Below, piece by piece: positions 1 through 5,908 of a stretch of 6,832 nt of DNA. How positions within the stretch are numbered: the first letter of the stretch is position 1; each line of letters begins with the position of its first letter. The position numbers and the translations under genes were made by a program. The stretch lies in assembly GCA_024643825.1 (NCBI GenBank), contig JAHEME010000154.1, forward strand, positions 1 to 6,832, written 5' to 3'. The stretch comes from Chloroflexota bacterium. GTDB lineage: Bacteria; Chloroflexota; Anaerolineae; Aggregatilineales; UBA3940. Under the pieces are notes generated by a model. The model was not told where the DNA came from. It saw only the letters and a program-made list of their open reading frames with translations, and ran no database searches.

Positions 1-146
1 TTGTGCAAGAAATCCTGCGTGAAGATGCAAGCGCACGCACAGCAGCGGTTGAAGAAGTTGCGTCTGTTCCCGAAATCATGCCAGTAGCAGAAGAGGCAGC
101 GGAGATGGACGAAGCGGAATTCGAAGGGGAAACCGAGGACGCATAG
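1..146 (+). CDS. rpsQ: C-terminal part of small-subunit ribosomal protein S17 (5' end outside the window), with an acidic tail
   Basis: An open frame read from base 3 runs through 47 codons to a TAG at 144-146. The first visible residues, VQEILRED, resemble the usual end of bacterial S17 (…RWRVVEILR…). In the standard order rpsQ lies directly before rplN, which supports the call. S17 is a primary 16S rRNA-binding protein of the small subunit. After this point S17 normally stops within a few residues, but here the protein continues for about 40 more. Of the 47 visible residues, 16 are Asp/Glu and only two (both near the start) are basic, so the tail is acidic, Ala/Glu-rich and probably disordered. 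The stop is followed by a 24-base gap before rplN, including the palindrome CCACCGGTGG at 148-157. The name rests on synteny plus a short match; another small protein with an acidic end cannot be excluded because the body of the gene is not visible. Confidence 0.6.
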   Translation, partial: VQEILREDASARTAAVEEVASVPEIMPVAEEAAEMDEAEFEGETEDA

Positions 147-170
147 TCCACCGGTGGCGAGGATACGACA

Positions 171-545
171 ATGATTCAGCAAGAGAGCAGGCTCAGGGTA
201 GCTGATAACAGCGGAGCAAAAGAGATCCTGACCATTCGGGTTCTGGGTGGCTCCAAGCGATACTATGGCGGTGTTGGTGATGTTATCGTTGCGACAGTCA
301 AGAGCGCGCAGCCCAACACCGGGGTTAAGAAGGGCGAAGTTGTTCACGCCGTAGTCGTGCGGACGACGAAAGAATACCGCCGTGAAGATGGTTCCTATAT
401 TCGATTTGATGATAATGCTGCCGTCCTATTATCAGAAGCTGGGGCGAAGAGTCCCAGGGGGACAAGAATCTTTGGCCCGGTAGCACGTGAGCTGCGTGAA
501 GCGGGGTTTATGAAGATTATCTCGCTTGCACCGGAAGTTCTATAG
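171..545 (+). CDS. rplN: Large-subunit ribosomal protein uL14
   Basis: The 124-residue product begins MIQQESRLRVADNSGAK, the hallmark N-terminus of L14, and contains the family segments RVLGGS (residues 24-29), GVKKGEVVHAVVVRT (51-65), the DGSYIRFDDNAAVL block (73-86) and RGTRIFGPVARELRE (96-110). L14 is a beta-barrel protein that binds 23S rRNA at the subunit interface, contacts 16S rRNA in an intersubunit bridge and neighbours L19. Bacterial L14 is usually about 122 residues, so this copy is full length. The ATG at 171 is preceded by GAGGA (159-163) at 7 bases. The gene ends in TAG and rplX starts 12 bases later, so the two are probably co-transcribed. Confidence 0.98.
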   Translation: MIQQESRLRVADNSGAKEILTIRVLGGSKRYYGGVGDVIVATVKSAQPNTGVKKGEVVHAVVVRTTKEYRREDGSYIRFDDNAAVLLSEAGAKSPRGTRIFGPVARELREAGFMKIISLAPEVL

Positions 546-557
546 GGTAGGGTAATC

Positions 558-893
558 ATGAGCCGGAACAAACCAAACATCAAGCGCGAAGACACGGTTG
601 CCGTCATCGCGGGGAACGATAAAGGCACGCGTGGCCGGGTGCTTCGGGTGCTGCCGAAAACGAACTCTGTGGTAATCGAGTCGGTCAATATTCGGAAGAA
701 GCATCAGCGACCTATGCAGGCGGGCAGCGGCGGCCAGGTTCAGGCTGGGATCATTCAGTTTGAGGCTCCGATTAACCTGTCGAACGTGATGCTGGTGTGC
801 CCTCAGTGCGATGAAGCCGTACGCGTCGGCCACCGTCGTGAGAACGGCCAGGTGGTGCGAGTCTGCAAGACCTGCGGGAAGGATATCGACTGA
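558..893 (+). CDS. rplX: Large-subunit ribosomal protein uL24, form with two CxxC pairs
   Basis: The 111-residue protein has an N-terminal KOW-type fold (residues 8-40, with AGNDKGTRGRVLRVLP) and the basic stretch NIRKKHQRP (44-52) typical of bacterial L24. L24 is one of the first proteins to bind the 5' domain of 23S rRNA; it starts assembly of the large subunit and lies near the exit tunnel. The C-terminal part has C81-x2-C84 and C103-x2-C106, a zinc-ribbon-like arrangement found in L24 of several phyla and missing in others such as E. coli. Length is ordinary for this form. The upstream purine run GGGTAGGG (545-552) can serve as SD. The stop TGA (891-893) overlaps the ATG of rplE by one base, which points to translational coupling. 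Confidence 0.97.
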   Translation: MSRNKPNIKREDTVAVIAGNDKGTRGRVLRVLPKTNSVVIESVNIRKKHQRPMQAGSGGQVQAGIIQFEAPINLSNVMLVCPQCDEAVRVGHRRENGQVVRVCKTCGKDID

Positions 894-1462
894 TGCACAA
901 GCTTAAGCAATACTATCAGGAATCAGCACTCCCGACTCTCATGAAGATCTTTGGGTACGAAAATGTGATGCAGGTTCCGAGAGTATCAAAGGTTGTAGTC
1001 AACATCGGTGTTGGCGAAGCTCTTGATAACGCCAAGGCTCTTGATGCCGCCGTGGAAGACATGACCAAGATCACGGGACAAAAACCGATTATCACTCGTG
1101 CTCGCAAAAGTATCGCGGCTTTCAAGCTGCGCGAAGGCCGGGCCATCGGCGTCAAAGTCACGCTGCGCGGTGAGTATATGTGGGCATTTCTGGATCGGTT
1201 GATGAACGTTGCTCTGCCACGAACGCGTGACTTTCGTGGCATCCCAGTCACGGCATTTGATGGACGTGGCAATTATACGCTTGGTCTGCGTGAACAACTG
1301 CTATTTCCAGAAATCGAGTATGACAAGATTGACAAGATACGCGGGATGGAAGTCAGCATCGTGACCACTGCACAGACCGATGAAGAAGGGCGTGAACTGC
1401 TGCGCCTGCTAGGGATGCCGTTTCGTGATGTGGAAATCTCTGTCCCGGTGTATGTCCGCTAA
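893..1462 (+). CDS. rplE: Large-subunit ribosomal protein uL5
   Basis: The 189-residue product carries L5 landmarks: the start region LKQYYQESALPTLMKIFGY (4-22), PRVSKVVVNIGVGEA (29-43), the TGQKPIITRARKSIAAFKLREG run (61-82), GVKVTLRG (86-93), the LPRTRDFRG motif (109-116), GNYTLGLREQLLFPEI (126-141) and the ending LLRLLGMPF (169-177). L5 binds 5S rRNA and, with 5S and L18, forms the 5S particle of the central protuberance; it also takes part in a bridge to S13. L5 usually ends shortly after GMPF, so the last dozen residues (RDVEISVPVYVR) are a modest tail. Translation starts at ATG 893, overlapping the rplX stop, with AGGA at 880-883 inside rplX as SD. Confidence 0.98.
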   Translation: MHKLKQYYQESALPTLMKIFGYENVMQVPRVSKVVVNIGVGEALDNAKALDAAVEDMTKITGQKPIITRARKSIAAFKLREGRAIGVKVTLRGEYMWAFLDRLMNVALPRTRDFRGIPVTAFDGRGNYTLGLREQLLFPEIEYDKIDKIRGMEVSIVTTAQTDEEGRELLRLLGMPFRDVEISVPVYVR

Positions 1463-1487
1463 TCTCAGGAAGATAGGGAGCTGGTGA

Positions 1488-1670
1488 ATGTCGAAGAAGT
1501 GTATGCCCTACCGAGAACAACGTCGTAAATATGCTGTGCGTGTGCACAATCGCTGTCGCCGGTGCGGTCGCCCACGTGGTTTTATCCGGAAGTTTCAGCT
1601 TTGCCGGATATGCTTCCGTGAACTGGCACTCAAAGGTGATATCCCTGGCGTTGCGAAAGCAAGCTGGTAG
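1488..1670 (+). CDS. rpsN: Small-subunit ribosomal protein uS14, zinc-binding type Z
   Basis: The 60-residue protein is the short, zinc-binding S14 form. C23-x2-C26 and C39-x2-C42 form the zinc site, and the sequence around them (NRCRRCGRPRG, LCRICFRELALKGDIPGV, ending KASW) is highly characteristic. S14 sits in the head of the small subunit and assembles late, with S3 and S10. The long zinc-free form used by E. coli is about 100 residues, so size alone identifies the type. An additional Cys at residue 5 in an otherwise variable N-terminus is not expected to bind the metal. The ATG at 1488 is preceded by GGGAG (1476-1480) at 7 bases. The gene lies between rplE and rpsH, its usual place. Confidence 0.98.
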   Translation: MSKKCMPYREQRRKYAVRVHNRCRRCGRPRGFIRKFQLCRICFRELALKGDIPGVAKASW

Positions 1671-1690
1671 ACGACGTAGGAGAGACTCGA

Positions 1691-2098
1691 ATGTATGTCA
1701 ATGATCCCATTGGAGATATGCTGACGCGGATTCGGAATGCGCTGATGGCGAAACATCTTGAGGTAGCGATTCCTTATTCCCGCATGAAGGGCGAGATAGC
1801 CAGGATTCTGAAAGAAGAAGGTTACATTGAAGACTTTGCAGTCGGAAATGAAACCCCCTTCAAGTGGATCACTATCAAGCTGAAGTACACGGGTATTCGG
1901 CGAGATCGGCGTCCGCTAATCACGGATCTGAAGCGAATCAGCAAGCCAGGTCGCCGTATCTATACCAACTATAAAGAGGTTCCATGGGTGTTAAGCGGGA
2001 TGGGAATTGCCATTCTGACGACACCCAAGGGTGTGATGACCGGGCAGCAGGCGCGTCGCCAGCGGGTTGGTGGCGAAGTGCTCTGCTACGTCTGGTAG
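1691..2098 (+). CDS. rpsH: Small-subunit ribosomal protein uS8
   Basis: The 135-residue product starts MYVNDPIGDMLTRIRNA and ends GGEVLCYVW, both diagnostic of S8. Between them lie MKGEIARILKEEGYI (32-46), LKRISKPGRRIY (80-91), and the rRNA-binding GMGIAILTTPKGVMT segment (103-117). S8 binds helix 21 of 16S rRNA in the central domain and is needed early in small-subunit assembly. In E. coli it also represses translation of the spc operon by binding a mimic of this helix in the mRNA near the rplE start; whether that happens here is not visible. The protein is slightly longer than E. coli S8 (130). A strong SD, AGGAGAG (1678-1684), precedes the ATG by 6 bases. Confidence 0.98.
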   Translation: MYVNDPIGDMLTRIRNALMAKHLEVAIPYSRMKGEIARILKEEGYIEDFAVGNETPFKWITIKLKYTGIRRDRRPLITDLKRISKPGRRIYTNYKEVPWVLSGMGIAILTTPKGVMTGQQARRQRVGGEVLCYVW

Positions 2099-2103
2099 TG
2101 TGT

Positions 2104-2107
2104 GGAG
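2104..2107 (+). promoter_or_regulatory. Ribosome binding site that decides the rplF start
   Basis: GGAG lies 6 bases before the ATG at 2114. The in-frame GTG at 2102 would overlap this site and has no SD of its own at a workable distance. The conserved L6 N-terminus MSRIGKKPI also begins at 2114. Confidence 0.85.
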
Positions 2108-2113
2108 TTAGAA

Positions 2114-2659
2114 ATGTCCCGAATCGGCAAGAAGCCAATTGAAATTCCCGCTGGTGTGGAATTCAAAATTGAATCCAACAGGCTGACTGTAAAAGGCCCC
2201 AAGGGCGAGCTTTCTCGCGAGATCGATCCTGATCTCACGATCAAGCAAGATGATGGAACCCTGGTCGTGGAGCGTCCAACCGATCAGCGTCGCCATCGTG
2301 CTCTGCATGGCCTGACCCGTGCGCTCGTCAGCAACATGGTGACGGGTGTCAGCGAAGGGTATGAGATCAAGCTCGTGATCACGGGTACTGGCTATCGCGC
2401 AGAGATGGAAGGCGAAAATCTGCGGATGGCGCTTGGATACTCCCACGATATCTTGATCACCCCGCCTCCGGGGATCAAGTTTGCGGTAGATAATCGTGGC
2501 GCGCTGGTGATTATCACATCGCACGACAAAGAACTCATTGGGCAGATCGCGTCTGATATTCGACGCCTGCGTCCGCCGGAGCCGTATAAGGGCAAAGGCA
2601 TTCGCTATGAAGATGAGGTAATTCGACGGAAGGCGGGGAAGTCGAAGATCGGCAGCTAG
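2114..2659 (+). CDS. rplF: Large-subunit ribosomal protein uL6
   Basis: From the ATG at 2114 the product is 181 residues, the usual L6 size, and starts with the conserved MSRIGKKPIEIPAGV. L6 is a tandem of two similar alpha/beta domains; here the first covers roughly residues 1-80 and the second 83-170. Family signatures include VKGPKGELSR (26-35), GVSEGYEIKLVITGTGYRA (78-96), LGYSH (107-111), and the C-terminal RPPEPYKGKGIRYEDEVIRRKAGK (153-176), which matches the L6 signature. The protein binds 23S rRNA near the sarcin-ricin loop and the factor-binding site. The frame is open to a GTG at 2102, but the SD sequence and conservation support 2114. The gene is followed by the only sizeable gap within the ribosomal block. 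Confidence 0.98.
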   Translation: MSRIGKKPIEIPAGVEFKIESNRLTVKGPKGELSREIDPDLTIKQDDGTLVVERPTDQRRHRALHGLTRALVSNMVTGVSEGYEIKLVITGTGYRAEMEGENLRMALGYSHDILITPPPGIKFAVDNRGALVIITSHDKELIGQIASDIRRLRPPEPYKGKGIRYEDEVIRRKAGKSKIGS

Positions 2660-2750
2660 GCCGTTTCGACTTGCAAGTGACACTGTCGAGTGAACCTCTG
2701 ATCAGGCTGGGTTTCGCTCATCAATCAGGCAATTACGGAGAGTTGTGGTT
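2660..2750 (+). other. 91-base spacer between rplF and rplR with small inverted and direct repeats
   Basis: This is the longest gap between ribosomal genes in the window up to adk. It holds an inverted pair TCGAC (2666-2670) / GTCGA (2685-2689) around a loop that includes part of the palindrome ACTTGCAAGT (2669-2678), a short alternative hairpin CACT-GTCG-AGTG (2681-2692), and a direct repeat ATCAGGC (2701-2707 and 2724-2730). No convincing -35/-10 pair and no T-rich terminator is present. It may be a leader with RNA structure for rplR, or just unconstrained sequence. Confidence 0.35.
2737..2742 (+). promoter_or_regulatory. Ribosome binding site that decides the rplR start
   Basis: GGAGAG stands 8 bases before the ATG at 2751. 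The in-frame GTG at 2745 is only 2 bases away from it, too close for initiation, so the shorter protein is the likely product. Confidence 0.85.
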
Positions 2751-3116
2751 ATGTCTGAAAAGAGACAACACCAAGCGCGAGAGCGTCGTCATCTGCGCGT
2801 AAGAAAGCATGTTAATGGCACGCCGGAACGCCCTCGTTTGAATGTGTTTCGGAGTGACAAGCATATTTACGCACAGGTGATTGATGACCTGGCGGGGCAC
2901 ACGCTGGCAGCGGCATCGACCATCGATGTGGAACTTAGAGGTAAGACGGGTAAGAAAACTAAGTCCGAATCGGCGATTCTGGTTGGAAAGCTCGTCGCAG
3001 AGCGTGCTCTTGATGCAGGTGTCAAGAAAGTTGTGTTTGATCGAGGCGGGTATCAGTACCACGGCAGAGTCAAAGCCTTAGCCGAAGCCGCCCGCGAGGC
3101 AGGACTAGACTTCTAG
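2751..3116 (+). CDS. rplR: Large-subunit ribosomal protein uL18
   Basis: The product from ATG 2751 is 121 residues, the normal length of bacterial L18. It has the basic N-terminus (residues 1-22, rich in Arg, Lys and His), the block GTPERPRLNVFRSDKHIYAQVIDD (23-46), the segment GHTLAAAST (49-57), and the C-terminal GVKKVVFDRGGYQYHGRVKALAEAAREAGLDF (90-121) that is nearly invariant in the family. L18 binds 5S rRNA and, with L5, attaches it to the large subunit. A GTG two codons upstream would add only Val-Val and is less well placed relative to the SD. The gene ends in TAG, 32 bases before rpsE. Confidence 0.97.
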   Translation: MSEKRQHQARERRHLRVRKHVNGTPERPRLNVFRSDKHIYAQVIDDLAGHTLAAASTIDVELRGKTGKKTKSESAILVGKLVAERALDAGVKKVVFDRGGYQYHGRVKALAEAAREAGLDF

Positions 3117-3138
3117 CGGCACGTTGATGCCACGAGTT

Positions 3139-3144
3139 GGAGAG
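3139..3144 (+). promoter_or_regulatory. Ribosome binding site that decides the rpsE start
   Basis: GGAGAG lies 4 bases before the ATG at 3149. The upstream in-frame TTG at 3137 directly abuts this site and cannot use it, so the four-residue longer form is unlikely. Confidence 0.82.
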
Positions 3145-3148
3145 AATT

Positions 3149-3694
3149 ATGGGAAAACGACGTGAACCACGAAATAACGAGCCGCGCGACGAGTTCGATG
3201 AGCGCGTGCTCGACATTAAGCGTGTCGCCAAAGTAATCAAGGGTGGACGTCGCTTTGCGTTTCGCACGGTTGTGATCGTGGGCGACAATCGCGGCACGGT
3301 CGGGATAGGTACCGGTAAGGCGCGTGGCGTCCCGGATGCAATCCGCAAGGGTAGCGAGCGTGCCCGCCGTGATATGGCGCATGTATCGCTAGTAGGGACA
3401 ACGATCCCTCATCCAGTGACTTCACGCTTTGGTGGAGCCGAGGTCATGCTTCGTCCAGCTTCACCGGGTACGGGCGTTATCGCAGGTGGCGCAGTCCGTG
3501 CCGTAGTTGAGGCCGCAGGGATTCGCGATATCCTAACGAAGTCGAAGGGTAGCTCGAACATGCTCAACGTTGCACGAGCTACGCTTTTAGGACTCCAGCA
3601 ATTGCAGGATATGCATGATGTTGCGAAAGCACGCGGAAAAGACCCGGTCACCGTGGCTCCATTCTGGATGCGACGAGGCGAGGGGGGTAGCTAA
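3149..3694 (+). CDS. rpsE: Small-subunit ribosomal protein uS5
   Basis: The 181-residue product has the two S5 domains. The N-terminal double-stranded-RNA-binding-like domain spans about residues 16-82, with VLDIKRVAKVIKGGRRFAF (20-38), VVIVGDNRGTVGIGTGKA (41-58) and VPDAIRKGSERARR (61-74). The C-terminal domain has PASPGTGVIAGGAVRAVVEAAGI (103-125), DILTKSKGSSNMLNVARAT (127-145). S5 lies at the mRNA entry channel, contacts S4 and S8, and influences decoding accuracy and helicase activity. The first 18 residues form a charged Arg/Glu/Asn-rich tail, variable in this family. Length is a little above the E. coli protein (167). The stop TAA is two bases before the rpmD start, suggesting translational coupling. 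Confidence 0.98.
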   Translation: MGKRREPRNNEPRDEFDERVLDIKRVAKVIKGGRRFAFRTVVIVGDNRGTVGIGTGKARGVPDAIRKGSERARRDMAHVSLVGTTIPHPVTSRFGGAEVMLRPASPGTGVIAGGAVRAVVEAAGIRDILTKSKGSSNMLNVARATLLGLQQLQDMHDVAKARGKDPVTVAPFWMRRGEGGS

Positions 3695-3696
3695 GC

Positions 3697-3900
3697 ATGG
3701 CAAAGAAAAAGGCACAACCGAAAATGCTGCGGATTAAGCTGGTACGCAGCCTGATTGGAAACACCCAGAGTCAGCGCGCTACCGTTTGGTCGCTGGGACT
3801 CAAACGAATTAACAATGAAGTGGAACAGCCCGACACACCTGTTGTGCGTGGGATGCTGGCAAAAGTTGACCATCTGGTCACTGTTACGGAAGTGGAGTAG
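3697..3900 (+). CDS. rpmD: Large-subunit ribosomal protein uL30
   Basis: The 67-residue product contains the bacterial L30 core: LRIKLVRSLIGNTQSQRATVWSLGLKRIN (residues 11-39), then VEQPDTPVVRGMLAKVDHLVTV (42-63). L30 is a small alpha/beta protein of the large subunit that contacts 23S rRNA domain II and is absent from some bacterial lineages. E. coli L30 is 59 residues and begins near residue 10 of this frame, so the first nine residues (MAKKKAQPK) are a basic N-terminal extension. The ATG at 3697 is preceded by a run of six G (3682-3687), whereas the internal ATG at 3724 has no good SD, so the longer form is preferred. The gene sits between rpsE and rplO, as expected. Confidence 0.96.
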   Translation: MAKKKAQPKMLRIKLVRSLIGNTQSQRATVWSLGLKRINNEVEQPDTPVVRGMLAKVDHLVTVTEVE

Positions 3901-3906
3901 CGAATC

Positions 3907-4449
3907 ATGAAACTGAACGACCTGCGTCCCAATGCGGGTGCAACGAAAAAGCGAAAGCGAGTAGGTCGCGGTATCGCAGCCGGGCAGGGCAAGACCGCCG
4001 GACGCGGTACGAAGGGTCAGGGCGCGCGTAAGGGTGGGAAGAAAGGCCCGTATTTTGAGGGAGGCCAGCTTCCCCTTGTGCGCCGATTGCCCTTCAAGCG
4101 TGGATTTACGAACATCTTTCGGATTGAGTATCAGGAAGTCAACGTAGATCAACTGGAGGATCGCTTCAAGAAGAAGGATGAAGTGACCCCTGAAACGCTG
4201 GCTGCGGCTGGTCTGATCCGTGATGCAGAGAAGCCGGTGAAGATCCTGGGACGAGGCGAGCTAAAGAAGGCGCTGACAGTCCAAGCCCACGGGTTTACTG
4301 GAAGCGCGCGAGAGAAGATTGAAGGTGCTGGGGGTTCTCTTCAAACCCTGGCACTGGAAGTAACTGGCGCGCGGGCAACTGTCAAGAAACTTCGTAAAGA
4401 ACAGCTAGTCGCGCTGCGCGCGGCCCGTGCGAACGCTGATAGCAAGTAG
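3907..4449 (+). CDS. rplO: Large-subunit ribosomal protein uL15 with a basic C-terminal extension
   Basis: The 180-residue protein starts MKLNDLRPNAGATKKRKRVGRG and has the Gly/Lys/Arg-rich loop of L15 (residues 14-49), which snakes into 23S rRNA. The FEGGQLPLVRRLPFKRGFTNIF block follows (50-71), then VTPETLAAAGLI (93-104), KILGRGELKKALTVQAHGFTGSAREKIEGAGG (112-143). Typical bacterial L15 ends within a few residues of this point at about 145-150. Here some 30 residues follow, with eight basic and two acidic side chains, consistent with more rRNA contact but of unknown role. L15 is a late-assembly protein near the exit side of domain II. SD GGAG (3894-3897) overlaps the end of rpmD, 9 bases before the ATG, so the two genes are probably coupled. 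Confidence 0.97.
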   Translation: MKLNDLRPNAGATKKRKRVGRGIAAGQGKTAGRGTKGQGARKGGKKGPYFEGGQLPLVRRLPFKRGFTNIFRIEYQEVNVDQLEDRFKKKDEVTPETLAAAGLIRDAEKPVKILGRGELKKALTVQAHGFTGSAREKIEGAGGSLQTLALEVTGARATVKKLRKEQLVALRAARANADSK

Positions 4450-4467
4450 ACGGGGAGAGAGAACGCG

Positions 4468-5847
4468 ATGTCTATCATTGAGGGCCTTCGTGAATCTTTC
4501 CGGCTGCCAGACCTTCGCCGCCGGATTCTGATCACGATTCTGATTCTTGTCGTATATCGGCTGGCAGCGAATGTTCCTGTGCCAGGCGTTGATCATGAGG
4601 TGCTCCGCCAGGTGCTGAGTCCTGATAGCGCCGTAGGCACTTTTGCCCAGGTGCTTGACTTACTATCCGGGGGCGCGGTCTCGAACTTCTCTGTGCTGGC
4701 GATGGGCGTGTATCCGTATATCACCGCTAGCATTATCATTCAGATATTGACGCCGATCATCCCAGCTCTGGAAGAAATCACCAAAGAGGGTCAGGCTGGT
4801 CGTGACAAGATCAATCGTTGGACGTACTACCTCGCGATCCCTGTCGCGTTGCTACAGGCCATCGGCCAGATCAACATCTTTCGTGATCAGGCGACGGGGG
4901 GAACCATCATCCCAGGTTTTGGGATCGGCGTTGGCAATGACCTGCTGCTAACTGGTACCGTTCTGGCGGTCATGACTGCGGGAACCATGTTCGCCATCTG
5001 GTTGGGCGAGCTGATCACAGAAGACGGGATCGGTAACGGTCTCTCTCTGGTGATTTTTGCGGGTATCGTAGCCCGAATCCCAACAAACATCACGCGCCTC
5101 TACAGTGCTGATACCGGGTCTACTATTCGTAATGCGATCATCTTTCTCTTGCTGACTGTGCTCACTGTCGTTGTCATCGTCATCGTGCAGGAAGGTATGC
5201 GCCGCATTCCTGTGAAGTATGGGAAGCGCGTGCGTGGCACAAAGATGTATGGTGGTGGCAGCACCTATCTGCCGCTGCGCGTGAATACGGCTGGCATGAT
5301 CCCGCTAATCTTCGCGCAGGCTTTTCTGAGTTTCCCGGCAATTCTGGCGAGCTTCTTCACAAACAGTTCGGCGCTGTTCATCGCGAATTCAGCGGCGACG
5401 ATCCAGAATATTTTTGGAGGGCAGGGAGGTCAGAGGACCAGTGGTCAGATCATCTACTGGCTGATCTACTTCCTCATGGTGGTAGGGTTTACCTACCTGT
5501 ACACGGACATCATGATCCGTAACCAGAATCTTGCTGACAATCTTCAGCGTAATGGTGGGTTTATCCCCGGCATTCGACCTGGGAAACGCACCGAGGAGTT
5601 CATCACACGGGTTGTACAGCGAATCACCCTGGTAGGCGCACTCTTCCTCGGAATTGTCGCTGTCCTCCCAGGAATTATCCAGATTGTGATGAATTTGATT
5701 CAGCCGGGGGCGGGGACTGAGCTTCGGAGTGCCCTGTACATCGTGAGTGGTGGTGGTTTGATCATCATCGTTGGGGTAGTTGTCGATACGTTGCGGCAGC
5801 TCGAAGCACAACTTGTGATGCGTCATCGTGATAGTTTCATTCGGTAG
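4468..5847 (+). CDS. secY: Protein translocase channel subunit SecY
   Basis: The 459-residue membrane protein is the pore subunit of the SecYEG translocon. It passes unfolded proteins across the cytoplasmic membrane and inserts membrane proteins, driven by SecA or the ribosome. Hydrophobic segments consistent with ten helices are visible, beginning around residues 18-36 and ending around 423-440. Recognisable motifs include VYRLAANVPVPGVD (29-42), the plug/TM2 region GGAVSNFSVLAMGVYPYITASIIIQIL (68-94), GIGNGLSLVIFAGI (187-200), the cytoplasmic RIPVKYGKR-GTKMYGGGSTYLPLRVNTAGMIPLIFA (246-283) where ribosome and SecA dock, GGFIPGIRPG (363-372), and the ending QLEAQLVMRHRDSF (444-457). It is slightly longer than E. 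coli SecY (443), with a Gly/Gln-rich external loop at 316-326. SD GGGGAGAG (4452-4459) precedes the ATG. Its place after rplO is the standard one. Confidence 0.98.
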   Translation: MSIIEGLRESFRLPDLRRRILITILILVVYRLAANVPVPGVDHEVLRQVLSPDSAVGTFAQVLDLLSGGAVSNFSVLAMGVYPYITASIIIQILTPIIPALEEITKEGQAGRDKINRWTYYLAIPVALLQAIGQINIFRDQATGGTIIPGFGIGVGNDLLLTGTVLAVMTAGTMFAIWLGELITEDGIGNGLSLVIFAGIVARIPTNITRLYSADTGSTIRNAIIFLLLTVLTVVVIVIVQEGMRRIPVKYGKRVRGTKMYGGGSTYLPLRVNTAGMIPLIFAQAFLSFPAILASFFTNSSALFIANSAATIQNIFGGQGGQRTSGQIIYWLIYFLMVVGFTYLYTDIMIRNQNLADNLQRNGGFIPGIRPGKRTEEFITRVVQRITLVGALFLGIVAVLPGIIQIVMNLIQPGAGTELRSALYIVSGGGLIIIVGVVVDTLRQLEAQLVMRHRDSFIR

Positions 5848-5908
5848 GATCATCTGAGGCTATCGAGGTGAGCATCCTGGAAACTCTAGTACTACAAAAG
5901 GCCGAGTG
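5848..5908 (+). other. 61-base secY-adk spacer
   Basis: No convincing promoter, terminator or open frame is seen here. The only element is a weak AAGG (5898-5901), 7 bases before the adk ATG. adk is therefore most simply read as part of the same transcript as secY. Confidence 0.4.

Noticed and set aside
148..157. Palindrome CCACCGGTGG between rpsQ and rplN
   Set aside because: Too short and too GC-simple to be called an operator or terminator; as RNA the stem would be three base pairs with a four-base loop.
2102..2113. Upstream GTG start for rplF, with similar GTG at 2745 for rplR, TTG at 3137 for rpsE and GTG at 5906 for adk
   Set aside because: In the first three cases the Shine-Dalgarno sequence overlaps or abuts the upstream codon and is well spaced from the downstream ATG. 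For adk the ATG gives the conserved N-terminus and the better-known start codon.
2108..2683. 191-codon open frame on the - strand across rplF
   Set aside because: It lies opposite an unmistakable, full-length rplF with a good SD; the product resembles no known family and shows no start signal of its own. It is a shadow frame.
2671..2699. Possible promoter in the rplF-rplR spacer starting with TTGCAA
   Set aside because: No acceptable -10 hexamer lies 16-18 bases downstream.
3691..4152. 153-codon open frame on the - strand across rpmD and rplO
   Set aside because: Both + strand genes are certain and fully conserved; the reverse frame is explained by their codon composition.
5389..5853. 154-codon open frame on the - strand across the end of secY
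   Set aside because: It overlaps the conserved C-terminal half of SecY and has no recognisable domain; treated as a shadow frame.
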